Shown in pieces: positions 45,016-56,173 of a stretch of DNA of 64,000 nucleotides. Source of the DNA: Rhizodiscina lignyota (lineage: Eukaryota; Ascomycota; Dothideomycetes; Aulographales; Rhizodiscinaceae). A program made the translations under genes and the position numbers. Location: the NCBI GenBank assembly GCA_010015805.1, contig ML978123.1, forward strand, positions 1,116,001 to 1,180,000, given 5' to 3'. Within the stretch, counting starts at the first letter, position 1. Each line of letters opens with the position of its first letter. The notes under the pieces are model-generated. The model was not told the DNA's origin, did no database searches, and saw nothing but the letters and a program-made list of their open reading frames with translations.

Positions 45016-46932
45016 TCAGTCTTCCTTCACACACCTCGACCCATCCTCGAGTTCATCAATGAGCAAAACGGAAGTCAAGTCTACTTCAAGTCTCAGTAAT
45101 GTCTTGCTGAGCTTGGGTCTATTGGATCGCATCTTACCTCTTATTGCCTTTATCTTTCGTTGTGCTGAGATAGTGCTCCTTTTCTTCCTTCGACATGGAG
45201 TTCCAGATCCTTTCACGATGCCTTATGTCTTGTCAGTATCAGTCTGCTAAAACCCTTTCGATGTACTCTTGCCTATTTATGAGCACGTAAAATATCTTCG
45301 CTCCAATGAAAAGTGCAATGTTGTAAACGCAGAGGCCAATCAGGACCTTATTGCCAGTACGATACAAGGGTTTGTCATCATTGCGGTATATCTTTGGGAC
45401 GGATTGTCAGCTGCGCGGAATGACTTTTTCTGAATGATATCTTACATTGGATGCGATGATATTCGAGGCTTGCACGGTCATGTTGTACAGTGCGGAGGCC
45501 ACCGTCCTTGTTCGCACCGTGCCAGCGTTTCGACTCGTTATCGCAACAAGAATCGCGTGGACATATGGAGCTCCGACCAGCAGTGTGGAAAGGACCCACT
45601 TGACCCAGGCTGAGGCTGTACCTGGTAGGACTTCAAGTGTAATGAGAAGAGGCAGAGCCCAGAGCTGGCTCGACAACCCGACCAGGAATCGCTCTTTGAC
45701 CTTTTCTGATAGCCATGTCCAGAACAGAAGCTGGATTATGAAGATGACGTATCTATATTATGTCAGTATCCTAGACTCCGTGAGTTCTTCAATTGATCAT
45801 ACGATGGAATGGTTAACAGATTAGTTGTGAATGTACTGAACCCGACAGCCTTCAGCTGCAACGTCAGATACTGCGTCATGGGGTTATTCGGAATTAACCA
45901 AGTCAACCCGAGGAGATATATCGGCCACATATGCCAGTCGCACAAACATAACCACAACGCCTTGGGGGTCAAGCCTTGCCGATTATGCATATCCCCTTTA
46001 GAAGGATCGTCTCGAAGGATGCGATTAGCCATAATCTTCTCTTCACGCTCACTGAACCAGCCATTCTTCCCTCGCAACCGACTGGCAGTCTGGTATGGAG
46101 ATGGAGGTAGGTAGAAATAGGATACGATTCCAATCAAACCGGTGAGGAGGCCTTCCAGGGCGAAGAGCCACCGCCAACCTGCCATACCGTGGAAACCCCG
46201 GAGCCTTAAAATTCCATACGCAAGGAACGCGGATATGATCGATGTCGATTCGTACGCCACCCAGAAGAAGCTCAATCGTCTTGGAAGCTCCGAGCCCGTG
46301 TAATAATAGCTCAGATACAAGATATTATCCGGAATAAAGCCGCCCTCGATCAGTCCAAGCAGGGCTCTGCATGCCCAAAAGCTGCTTCGTCCGCTCAGGA
46401 AAGCTTGACAGGATGCCACGAGAGACCAAGACACCATCTGAATCGGAATCCATCTGTCTGGCCCGACCTTCTTGCTGATGAGCTGGGACGGCAGCTCCGC
46501 AAAGAGGAATGTGAGATAGAATATGGTCTGGCCGGTGTTGTAGTCATTGGTGTTCATGTTTAAATCGTCGAGGAGGTTGTCGGAAAGAGCCTGGGTAATA
46601 TTTCCACGATCGAGCTGTAACGCAAAGAACATGAGGCAAACCCAAGTACAAATACGCAGGTCGATCTAAATGATTATAAGAGATTGGCTGACTGAGAAGG
46701 CTTGAAGTGGCTGCAATACCTTGCGCACGATGCGCCGCTCCTCTTTCGGTTCCCATTCAAAATCAGGGTCCCAGCGATGTAGACCTTCATAAGTGTCTAT
46801 GGGCCGGTAAAATTCCGCCTGATTCAAGCCAGAGTGCGCGAACGCTCTCGAATCATCGTATGGCGCAGATGCTACATCAGGCTGTTCGTGCACAGTATTG
46901 TCTACCTCCTTGGAAAAGAGGCCGGATGCCAT
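45016..46932 (-). CDS. MFS transporter, Dal5/anion:cation symporter type (6 exons, one GC-AG intron)
   Basis: Exons 46932-46720, 46665-45803, 45752-45446, 45391-45273, 45221-45138 and 45091-45016 join to 553 residues. Family features are DFEWEPKEERRIVRKIDLRI before the first span, ALQLDRGNITQALSDN after it, the FAELPSQLISKKVGPDRWIP loop, and GLIEGGFIPDNILYLSYYYT. The C-terminal segment HRERIWNSMSKEEKEHYL, followed by DKGNKRLE, is typical of Dal5-type proteins. This subgroup imports organic anions such as allantoate, vitamins and sulfonates by proton symport. The fourth intron (45272-45222) starts with GC: donor AG/GCAAGA, branch TACTGAC, acceptor TAAG. Using a normal stop instead would truncate the conserved tail. 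The gene is divergent from the TauD-type dioxygenase at 48251, which suggests a shared substrate. Confidence 0.88.
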
Positions 46933-48250
46933 GGCTGATTGAGAAGGCAGATTATGACTTTGAGGACAGGCCCGACGGAATCATCACAACAGTAGGAAAC
47001 CAGTAATATATATATTCCGGAATCCAAACAGGAAATACTGATAATGATGGACTCCTGCGGCACCAGTTCATACCTGCCTCAAATGCTATCACTGACGTCT
47101 GCAAACTCGGCATTTCCGCCATGGATTCCAAAAAATAATAATAAATTTTGCAAATTCTGATCTCGCAGCGGCAAGACTCCGCTGCAGATGATCGTGATAT
47201 TGTGCGAATCCTGGGGGAAGCGCTCCATACGGGCCCATCCCCGAGCGAGAATGGTACATTTTGCCGAAGCTCCAATATTCGTCCCAGGAAGCTCGCAAGC
47301 GGGAATGATTTGACTGCGAACGTGCTGGTGGTGACCTTGATAAACGATGCAAGAGGCATGTTGCAGATCGCGTTGAGCGACTTGTGGATGGCGTGATCGC
47401 GTATCCGCCTCACGTGCTCGGGCTTTGTATGTATTCCATACCAGCTATTCTCAAAAATTTGCAGCTAAAGGAGACTGTTCGTTAGATATTCTTGCCTTTG
47501 TTGCACTGATAATAACTTCCAACCGCAGAGCTTAGAGCTGGTCATTAACGATAGCCTAAGACCTCAAACATCGCCCCAACAATTGAATTACTGAACTGGC
47601 CCGACCCATGCGCTGAGCATCTTCAGCGAATGGCTTCGGTCCAGCCTGCTCATTGGGATCTTCCCTGATGCTGTCATCCATTTACTAGCTCCATGAGCCG
47701 TGGGTATGTCGTAGCGCCTAATGCAGGAGAGCCGAAGGGCCTTTGGCATTGTCCCATTTTCATCTAGGCAATGGCGTGCTCGCCTATGCCGCCTACATTT
47801 TGTTTGTGGCATCCAATTGACTCTCAAAAGAATGTAGTTAATTGCGGAGTTGCTGTGATGGTGTACGTCTACATGAAGCCACCAGCGACTCTATTTTCCA
47901 TCAGCAAGATAAGATCGGAAGCAGCGTTGAGTGGTGGATGAAGCTGGGCTGGCAGCAACACCATGTGAATGGCCCGATTTGGGAACCGTCTAGAGCACGC
48001 AAAACTATCCCTGTACACTCGCCATCGTTGAAGGTTATGATGCGACAAGGGCTTCGAGCTTCCAGATGTTGAAAAAGCAAGGTGCCGAAGCCGGAGATCG
48101 AGGATCGAACGGAAAACGGATAGAATAGTCGATACGTTCAAGTATAATATTGCCAAAACGGACGACCTAATATTCCATTCAGAATCTTTTACTTCAGTCC
48201 TTACTGTGCTCTCGACTCGTGACGATTGCTACGAAAACTGTAACATTAAC
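46933..48250. other. divergent promoter between transporter and TauD genes
   Basis: About 1.3 kb separates the two start codons. No supportable gene lies in it. An AT-rich patch (around 47130-47155) may mark a promoter or nucleosome-free region. The arrangement would allow coordinated control of the transporter and dioxygenase. Confidence 0.5.
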
Positions 48251-49628
48251 ATGGCACCATCTTCGGAGACCATCACCGAGACCAAGGCGGCGCAGAGAAT
48301 TCCTGTGAAAGGTGTTTCCGATTATAAAGAGGCATTCAACGCTGGCCCTACGAATTATAAGCCGGAGAATGAACTGAAAGGAACCGCCGCTCAGCCTCCG
48401 GCGAGGTATCCCAACTACTTGCCAACATGGGATACGGAGAAGAAGTACGCTCCGCTTGAGTCATTCCAACATTATGATCATGGCAAAGATGCCAATCCAT
48501 CTTTCCCAAATCTTCTTAAAGGGGGAGAAGTCATCGATTTGACTGCCAATATCGGAGCTGAGGTTTCGGGTGTGCAGCTCAGCAAGCTCGATGCGAAAGG
48601 CAAGGACGAGCTGGCGTTGTTTGTGGCGCAGAAGAAGGTGGTTGGTACGTGAACAAGACAAGACGTTCAAGTCTTCCATGTAGAACGCAGCAGCTGATCT
48701 CATCTCCTTCAGCATTCCGAGACCAAGACTTTGCAGACTTGCCAATCCAAGAAGCGCTTGATATCGGCGGCTACTTTGGACGGCACCACATCCACCCTAC
48801 GAGTGGTGGCCCTGCAGGTTATCCACAGGTCCATCTTGTGCACCGTGGTGCCGATAATACGACATCGAGGGATTTCTTCGAGGATCGGACGAACTCCGTA
48901 ACATGGCATTCCGACGTGACGTACGAGCAACAGCCTCCGGGGACCACTTTCCTGTATATCCTGGATGGCCCCAGTGCAGGCGGCGATACTTTGTTCGCAA
49001 ATCAGGTCGAAGCATATAAAAGACTGTCGCCGGAGTTCCAGAAGAGGCTCCATGGCCTGCAGGCGATCCACTCCGCTCATGAACAGGCTCAAAACAGCCG
49101 GAATCGTGGTGGCATTGTCCGCCGCGAGCCTATCACATGCATTCACCCGCTTGTGCGAACTCACCCGGTAAGAATGGAGACGAAGAATGTCCTCCACAGA
49201 AGCTGACTCCCTCAGGTAACCGGCGAAAAGGCATTGTTTTTGAATCCTCAGTGTAAGTACATTCATGTTCGTGGACTTTAGATAATGGACTGATAAGCCC
49301 CAGTCACCCGGAAGATTGTTGGCTTCAAGCAGGAGGAAAGCGAGTATCTGTTGAAGTTCCTCTTCGACCACATTGCGAAGGGCCAAGATTTCCAGGCGAG
49401 AGTGAAGTGGGCACCGGGAACTGTTGTCGTCTGGGACGTGAGTTCTCCCCTGCTAATACACCTAACTGATATTTCAAAGCTGACCAAAATCGATAGAACC
49501 GCGTTACCGCACACTCTGCTTTGTTGGACTGGCACGACGGCCAGAGGCGTCACCTTGCCAGAATCACGCCCCAGGCAGAGCGGCCATTTGAGACCCCATT
49601 TGAGACGACCCAGGTCATCGAGAAGTGA
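48251..49628 (+). CDS. TauD/TfdA-type 2-oxoglutarate- and Fe(II)-dependent dioxygenase
   Basis: Exons 48251-48644, 48713-49167, 49216-49252, 49304-49437 and 49497-49628 join to 383 residues. The metal-binding triad is visible: His197 and Asp199 in SVTWHSDVTYEQQ, and the distal His346 in NRVTAHSALLDWHD. Arginines that bind 2-oxoglutarate follow in GQRRHLARITP. The segment YFGRHHIHPTSG with FANQVEAYKRLSPEFQKRLH matches fungal sulfonate/alpha-ketoglutarate dioxygenases. Such enzymes release sulfite from taurine or other sulfonates by hydroxylating the adjacent carbon; related ones act on other acids. It is divergent from a Dal5-type transporter, which supports a role in uptake plus catabolism of a sulfur or carbon source. 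The exact substrate is not determined. The 37-base third exon is supported by good splice sites on both sides. Confidence 0.92.
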
Positions 49629-50065
49629 ATTGAGTAGACTAGAATGACTTGAAAAGAAGTAGCAATGAGATATTGAAGAACGTTAGAATATGCCCAGCTT
49701 TGATCTTCGAATTTGCGTGAACCAAATTTCTTCTAAAAAAAAATGATGTAACAAGTGCCGTCAGAATAGAGGTCAGAGGACCAGCGAACGTACATCCATA
49801 ATGCTAGAACCCTGACGTATAAGTAGAAATTGCAGACGGCCATTAACTTCTGGATTGCGGGACATTGCTCATGTTCCACGAAGACTGCAGGAGAAAAGTC
49901 TCAACATCACCGTGCATCATGCTGGGGGACTCATCGCACGGATAAACTTCGGTTTAGTGACGGCAGCTCCGGCATGCCAAGACGTATTTGGAGCAGCTTC
50001 AAGTCATCGACCTATGGAGCTTTGAAGCTCGTTCAGATTTGTCTTTCAGTTCCTGCCATGTAGAT
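49629..50065. other. intergenic stretch
   Basis: This 437-base gap holds the 3' end of the dioxygenase gene (an A-rich run near 49733-49743) and the END3 promoter. No gene was found. Confidence 0.45.
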
Positions 50066-51358
50066 ATGTCCGCCAAAAAAATAGAACAATGGGAGGTGGA
50101 ACGGTACTGGGAGATCTTCTCCTCCCTGTCGAACGGCGGCTCGCATCTTACCGGCGCGCAGGCAGCGAGCGTTCTTAAGAACAGCCAGCTCCGGGACGAG
50201 CAGCTCGAGAAGGTTTGGGACTTGGCCGATGTCGACAACGATGGGAGCTTGGATTTCGAGGAGTTCTGTGTTGCGATGAGGCTAATTTTCGACCTAGTGA
50301 ATGGAGTATGGCATCACCTCCAAGAAGCGATCAAGCCCAACGCGCGTCACCGAATATAGCTGACATTATTTATTCCTTAGGAATATGCCGACGTACCTGC
50401 AAATCTGCCAGACTGGCTTGTTCCCGAGTCTAAAGCCCACCTTGTCCAAGCCAACCGTGCGTTGACAGGAAGACAAGCGACCTTCGAACGACCACAAGAC
50501 GATGACGATGATGATGCGCATGGCTTGAAGGATGGCTTCGACTGGTACATGTCTCCTGCCGACAAATCGAAGTACGAAGAAATCTACACAGCGAACCGCG
50601 ACGGCCGCGGTGAAGTCACATTCCACTCCTTAGAACCGCTCTTCTCCAGCTTAGACAATGTGCCAGATACCGATGTGAGATCAGCATGGAATCTAGTCAA
50701 TTCAAACGGGAGCGAGAGTCTTGGAAAAGATGCCACTCTTGCTTTCCTCCACATCTTGAATAACCGGAGCGAGGGCTTCCGAATACCACGGAACGTTCCG
50801 GCTAGCTTAAGAGCGACGTTTGAGCGAGGCAACATACAATACAATGTTGAGCGCGTTCAGTCACCAGCGCAACGGTGGGGCGCTCGTGGCGACGATGAAA
50901 CTCTTACTGGAAAGAAGGCGAAGTTTGGAGACACATACCTTTCCCGCTTAGGAGTAGGAGACAAGGCGAAGTACGGGATAAAAGGCACAGATTTCAGCAG
51001 TGTCAGTACAACAGAAGATTGGGAAGAGGTACGGCTGAAGAAGCAGCTCAAAGAACTTGAAGACAAAATCGAGAGGGTGGAGGCGGCAGCAAGCAAGAAG
51101 CATGGGGGCAAGCGAGACACGAAGCCAGCATTAGTCAAGAGGGAGTTGGAGCAGCTGCTGGAGTATAAGAGAAAAGAGCTTAAGGACCTCGAAACGGGTG
51201 AAGGAAAGGGCAAGGGCGGCCAGGGTCTGAGAGGCGTTAAGGAGGACATAGATACTATCAAGGAGCAAGTGGAGGGCCTGGAGCAGCATTTGAGGAGAAG
51301 GGAAGAGGCATTAGCTGATCTGAGAAGACAAATTGAGGCAGAGAAGGCGAGCAGGTAG
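50066..51358 (+). CDS. END3: END3, EH-domain component of the Pan1 actin/endocytosis complex
   Basis: Exons 50066-50305 and 50381-51358 join to 405 residues, the usual fungal length. The first EH domain covers residues 1 to ~100 and contains a complete calcium-binding EF-hand loop ([20 protein letters not shown]). A second EH-like domain starts near [20 protein letters not shown]. The C-terminal ~100 residues form a Lys/Glu-rich coiled coil ending [12 protein letters not shown]. The protein works with Pan1 and Sla1 at cortical actin patches during endocytosis; the Aspergillus homologue is SagA. The intron follows the DLVNG segment and removes 75 bases with a TAG acceptor; the next exon reads [20 protein letters not shown], which is highly characteristic. 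Confidence 0.96.
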
Positions 51359-51630
51359 CATCAAGTGTACGAAGGTCCGTCTCCACCATTCTGAGCGTTC
51401 ACTTAGCGAGTTGCGTTGTGCCATATTGCCTTTCATTATCGTTCAAATCTGTTCTTGGATAGACATAAAGAGCGATTTCGGCAGCCCAAGGCTTCTAAGT
51501 CACTATGCTCCTTCCTGGAATAAGACGCCAAGCCTCATCATTTCAAAATTTACTACTACCTCATGTTATCCTTTCGGTCCTTTTCATTCTCAAACGCAAA
51601 TTCACGGAATCAGCCCAGATTGCATTTCCA

Positions 51631-53152
51631 ATGAGAAGAATGATGGAGTCTTTTGTGCTTGGTTTGTTCCTCTTCGCATCACTGTGCTCCCGATGTCTCA
51701 GTCTCGACGTCTCCCTTCCGCCAGGGGTCCATTTCACCATCAGGCGGCGTGGAGGCGCCTTTTCAATTCCTCTCCACCCAGGGGAGGTAGCAAACATGAC
51801 ATTTCTCTCGCAGCAGCTTGACATTGCTGAAGGGAGGTTCAACCACACGACTCGAAAGTTTAGCGGAAATACTGTTGTCAGAATTGCCAAGGATAGGAGG
51901 CTTTGGGAAGAGGATCATGGAAAGCTACTTGGACGAGTGGGCAAAGAAGGCTCCTGGCGAGTGACACGGCTAAAAGGGTCGCATTGTCGAATCCGTGGTG
52001 CTAATTGAACTAAAAGGTATGCTCTGCTACAGCTCGGAGATCCTCCGCAGGACATTGAAATGGACCTCGACATGTTGACATCTGACTTCTTCGTGTCGTG
52101 GACTTCCTCCGGAAGAGGAAGCAGATTCGATGATATCTTCTCGAAGACATACGGTATGTCTACTGCTGTGTAAAGAGAACGAGAGCTCACGCGACGCAAC
52201 AGAGAAGTCATCACAACGACTATTCCCTTCATGTACTCGACCGCGCGAAATCGTGACGATTCCTCTCTCCAACAACACTATTCCAATCGCTTTCCCCTAC
52301 TGTCGTCCCTCTAAACAAGTACTTGACACCCTTTTGCCCTCTGGAAGTATGCTGGGCCTTGCACCTGCCTCTTCACTTTCGCAGATAAATGCTCCAGGCC
52401 TCATACAGCAACTTCGAGATGCACACATCATCGAAAGCGATATGTGGAGTATCATGTTGCTGAACGGACAAGAAGGTGTCTTGACTCTGGGCGGAACCGT
52501 TGCCGAGGTGGTCAAAGGTGCGATGGACGAGATTGATCATGCTCTAGATAACATGGGCCGGTATGAGAAGCACATTGAGCAAGAGAGGAAGAAGAAGCAG
52601 GATGAAGAAAACGGCGGCAAACAGAAGCGAGGATTGTTAGTTCAGGAGGAAGGAGGAGGAAGCAGAGATTGGAAGGATATGTGGAAATGGACACCTGTGG
52701 AGGGCGCGGACGGATGGTGGCAGGTCCTGCTTGCTGGCGTTTGGGTCGACGGCGTAAAGGTTCTAAAGAACCATCCGATGATTATCGATTTGACCACTCC
52801 GTTCATCCTTGCTCCTCCATCTGCCGTTCGGACATTCTACTCGTCAATACCCGGCTCTCGTCGACTTCCATCACCCCATAACGCCTTTTTCGCCTATCCA
52901 TGTCTGAATCCGCCACCGCTGGCGTTTGAGTTTGCGGGCGCCAACTTTCCGGTCTTGAAGGGACCACAAGACCTCAAGGACCGTCCGTGGCCGTATGTGG
53001 GTGGGAAGCTGAGCCTCGGTCGGATCGCTCGAGGCAGCGGGTTCTGTGTTGGAGCTGTGGTTGAGAATGATAGATGGGTTCTGGGTGAGCTGGGATTTCG
53101 CGGCTTGGGAATGGTTTTTGAGGGTAAGCGCGTTGGCTTCAGAGCATACTGA
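51631..53152 (+). CDS. secreted pepsin-like (A1 fold) protein with altered catalytic motifs
   Basis: Preferred exons 51631-51960, 52033-52153 and 52203-53152 give 466 residues. An alternative first intron, 51978-52016, also keeps the frame but is only 39 nt. The start MRRMMESFVLGLFLFASLCS carries a signal peptide; ATGs at 51631, 51640 and 51643 are all possible. The fold is recognised from LGDPPQDIEMDLDMLTSDFF in the N-lobe and from MLGLAPASSLSQINAPGLIQ with WSIMLLNGQEGVLTLGGT in the middle. The C-lobe has IIDLTTPFILAPPSAVRTFY and the end segment GSGFCVGAVVENDRWVLGEL. Where active pepsins have DTGS and DTGT, this protein appears to have DMLT and DLTT: the aspartates may remain but the Thr-Gly is lost in both lobes. 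Activity is therefore doubtful. A Lys/Glu-rich insert with KKKQ and KQKR lies mid-protein. Confidence 0.75.
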
Positions 53153-53426
53153 ACAAATTATTGAGTCATTGTGCTGAAGCATAATCGTCAAATCATTTCA
53201 TTTATGTTACTACACGGTCTGTAGAGGCTCCAACCCCTGTGCCACGAATGAGAGATTACACATACTGGCTCCGCCATAGTCTCGGTTCGTTCTCTGAGCT
53301 TATCGGTATGACATTTTCCGCTCCCACTAACAAGCGGAAACAACAATGACCATGGACACGAAATCATTGCAACCTAAACAAGGCCTCGCAAACTGCAGAA
53401 CACTTCAGGTATGACTTACATGGCAT

Positions 53427-54983
53427 TCAAACTGCGTTGATGGGCTGAACTCTGCGGGCAATCATCGTCCCCAAAATCTTCCTAGTGTTACTAGTATCAT
53501 CGGCCGTTTTGACGACGTCTCCGTCCTCTTCGCTGTTGTCCATATCGTCCAGAAGGATCTCTATATGATGGCGAGCCATGTTGAGAAGGATATTGTCCTG
53601 AAGGGCTTCCGGGATCTCGACATTTGGAATGGTTCTCTTGGTGTCGGTGCCGTCAGTGCCAGCTTCTCCGTTGATCTCATTCTCTACTCCATTGGCCGCC
53701 TCCGACTTCTGTGGAACCGCAGGTTCCGGAACAACATTGCCACGTGCAACACTGAGCAAAGTCATGACGAAGAGCTCCTTTAGATATGCGAAGCTGAATC
53801 CCTCAGTGAGCTTCGCAATGATGGGACACGCCTCTTCGGGAAAGTCTACAAGCCTGCTCTTCGACACCTTCTTCCTCCAGTACTCGCAGTACAGAACCCG
53901 CTCTGACTCCGCTGGGAGCTTGAAGTGGTACTTGCGATCGAAGCGGCTAGGACGCTTTGAGATGGCAGGGTCGAGCTTCTCCAGATGATTGGTGGACCCA
54001 ATCATCAAAATGCCATCGTTTGATTCCAGGCCATCGACTTCGTTGAGGAAGTAGCTTCGCACCTTATCCGTCACCAGACTGTCCAGGTCTTCGAATATCA
54101 GCAGGCACGGAGACATTGATCGAGCGTGCTCGAAGATTTGTCGGATGGCGTACTGTGGTCCGTTGCAACCTTGCAAGCTCTTGACATACAGACTCGGTAC
54201 AGTGAGTTCGCGGGCGTACAACGAGCACATTAGTGCCTTGATCGAGATGGTCTTGCCATTCCCAGGCTGGCCGTGGAAGATGATGCCACGTTTCCATGGA
54301 ACCGCGAGTTGCTTGTAGAGATCCCTGTTATCGAAAAAGACCTCTACATCCTCGATGAGCTTGTCTTTCATTGTCGGATCGAGGATGACTTCATCCCAGG
54401 TACTGCCGCTGACACTTTTATATAGGTCCTTACTCTTTTGCCAAAAGCCATCGAAGACGTATATCTCTTCATGTAATTCATGCGTCCACTCTCCGCACGC
54501 GTTCATCAATGAGTCGACGTCAGAAGATTTGCCTGATTTGATTGTTTCTGCACCTGCTTGATAGCATATGTAGAAATTCATCACGAGTCCTCGGCCCTGG
54601 TCCATGTACTCGTGCTTGTAGATGGTGTAATCTTTCCCGTCCCAACGGTAGTCGTAGCAACCCCACTGTACAGAGTCTGTCAGCACGCCTGGCTCACGGT
54701 CGATTCTCTTGCCGGATGCTACGTATCGGCGGAAAGCATCATAATCGCCGTTCTGCGTTTTGAGAGTGGCCTCGGCGTTTCCCTCTCTGGCGTAGGCGAG
54801 CAGGTCGCAAAAGTGCTTTGACGTGCGGACGACGAGATGATCTGGATGAGCAGTTCGAAGTGATTCCATCAACACCAGCTCGGATGAGAGCCGTGGAGCG
54901 GTACAGTGTTCCTTCAGGTCTTCAAAGACCTGAATGCCAGGAGCCTGATGGACATTTTGGGAAGGAGGCTTGCCAGAATGCAT
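53427..54983 (-). CDS. AAA-family ATPase (fungal BCS1/spastin-like core, unknown role)
   Basis: Intron-free gene of 518 residues. The start at 54983 (MHSGKPPSQN) is the first ATG in the frame. A ~200-residue N-terminal region typical of fungal AAA proteins (STWDEVILDPTMKDKLIEDV at its end) leads to the AAA core. Walker A is GQPGNGKT at residues 238-245, Walker B is LLIFEDLDSL at about 294-303, sensor 1 is MIGSTNHLEKLD, and the arginine-finger region is SKRPSRFDRKYHFKLP. All catalytic residues are present, so it should bind and hydrolyse ATP. The C-terminal tail is acidic. This family is abundant in filamentous ascomycetes and mostly uncharacterised. No membrane span or mitochondrial presequence is visible, unlike true Bcs1. 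Confidence 0.88.
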   Translation of the reverse strand: MHSGKPPSQNVHQAPGIQVFEDLKEHCTAPRLSSELVLMESLRTAHPDHLVVRTSKHFCDLLAYAREGNAEATLKTQNGDYDAFRRYVASGKRIDREPGVLTDSVQWGCYDYRWDGKDYTIYKHEYMDQGRGLVMNFYICYQAGAETIKSGKSSDVDSLMNACGEWTHELHEEIYVFDGFWQKSKDLYKSVSGSTWDEVILDPTMKDKLIEDVEVFFDNRDLYKQLAVPWKRGIIFHGQPGNGKTISIKALMCSLYARELTVPSLYVKSLQGCNGPQYAIRQIFEHARSMSPCLLIFEDLDSLVTDKVRSYFLNEVDGLESNDGILMIGSTNHLEKLDPAISKRPSRFDRKYHFKLPAESERVLYCEYWRKKVSKSRLVDFPEEACPIIAKLTEGFSFAYLKELFVMTLLSVARGNVVPEPAVPQKSEAANGVENEINGEAGTDGTDTKRTIPNVEIPEALQDNILLNMARHHIEILLDDMDNSEEDGDVVKTADDTSNTRKILGTMIARRVQPINAV

Positions 54984-56173
54984 GATGAATTTGATATCAA
55001 AATTTATTCTTTCATTCAACAATTTTTGCGATATGCGGATGGAGTAGTGAACTTGAGAGTGGAAAAGAGGAGCAACTTATACTCAACGGTCGTCTAGCTT
55101 TCTGCATGAGGCTGAAGCGCAGGCAACAGGCCGATCTCCAGGCACCTGCAGCTGTCTGGTGTCACATTTCACCATCCTTCACCGGTGAGGATCTAGAACC
55201 AAGAACAGGATCGACTGGAAGAAACCTTCGACATCACCTCTCATTGAATCACGTCTGTGGATTAATCGGCCTTTTCGTGACTCCGAGGTGAGGAGAGTCA
55301 AGATGAGACACAGAACAGGACAGGGTGGAATGGAGTATTTATAGTGTCGAATTTGACAGGGACTCAGGATCCTTGCAGAAACAAAGGCAGTTGTCCTTCC
55401 ATCCTAGAGGCGTGGTTGACGAGGCTTCTGGCAAGTCGAAGTTGTAAGTGCGGCACAGTTCAACGAGAGGAAAAACTTCTTCAACGTTCTCGAGCCTGGC
55501 CTGTGGTAACCGTAACAAATACGCGTGCAAGAGAGCCGTTATCTTGTCGAGCCGGATTGAATCGAGCACTGTCTTCGGAGTGGCGGGAACACTTGCACCG
55601 TGTACCGAAAGAGGCCTGAACCCCGAGTCTTCTCCATACCATGTGCCGTGCTGAACCGCATCGCAAAACATCACACCATGTTCCAAGTGCATCGCAGAGG
55701 ACGTCGAGGTCTTGCTTCTATACGACTGTCTCTCCAGCGACCACGCTCTTTATGTCTTGAACTTCATGTGGCAAGGTGGCTGACCTCTTACCCTTGCAGT
55801 TGAAGTTTCAAAGCATCAGCTTACGCCGGTCGCCGACCTGGTTGGTATTACACGATGTTGCCCTTAGGGCGGACCGCACGAATTTCTACGTACCATAAGA
55901 TGACAAAGACGACGTCTTATCGTGTCAATAACTGCGAGCGAGCGAGCCAGCTTGCGGCCGCAACAGAATAAGCGTGATTGCAACGAATTCCTTTCATTGA
56001 GGACCTTGGTATAAAAGGTCGGAGCCGCTTAGCCTCGTCTCTTGTTGTCGGCCGATTGGGAAATTTGCGCTTGCGGCACAATCTCGGGTGGCCTCCTAAT
56101 GAAGGTCATGATATATTTTTTCTCAACTCAGTGACTTCGTTTCAGTAAATACTTGAACATATTTGTCTTCAAG
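54984..56173. other. divergent promoter region, AAA ATPase and CoA ligase
   Basis: About 1.2 kb lies between divergent start codons. A minus-strand frame at 55339-55692 (117 codons) has a somewhat protein-like middle, but no domain I can name, and is left unannotated. A TATAAAAG box at 56010-56017 lies on the plus strand upstream of the ligase. Confidence 0.45.
56010..56017 (+). promoter_or_regulatory. TATA box of the CoA-ligase gene
   Basis: TATAAAAG lies 156 bases before the ligase ATG, a plausible distance for a fungal core promoter with a long leader. Assigned by motif and position only. Confidence 0.45.

Noticed and set aside
55339-55692. Minus-strand frame of 117 codons between the AAA ATPase and CoA-ligase genes
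   Set aside because: The middle part looks somewhat protein-like (leucine-rich helix), but I could find no domain, no convincing start context and no partner exon. It may be a relic.
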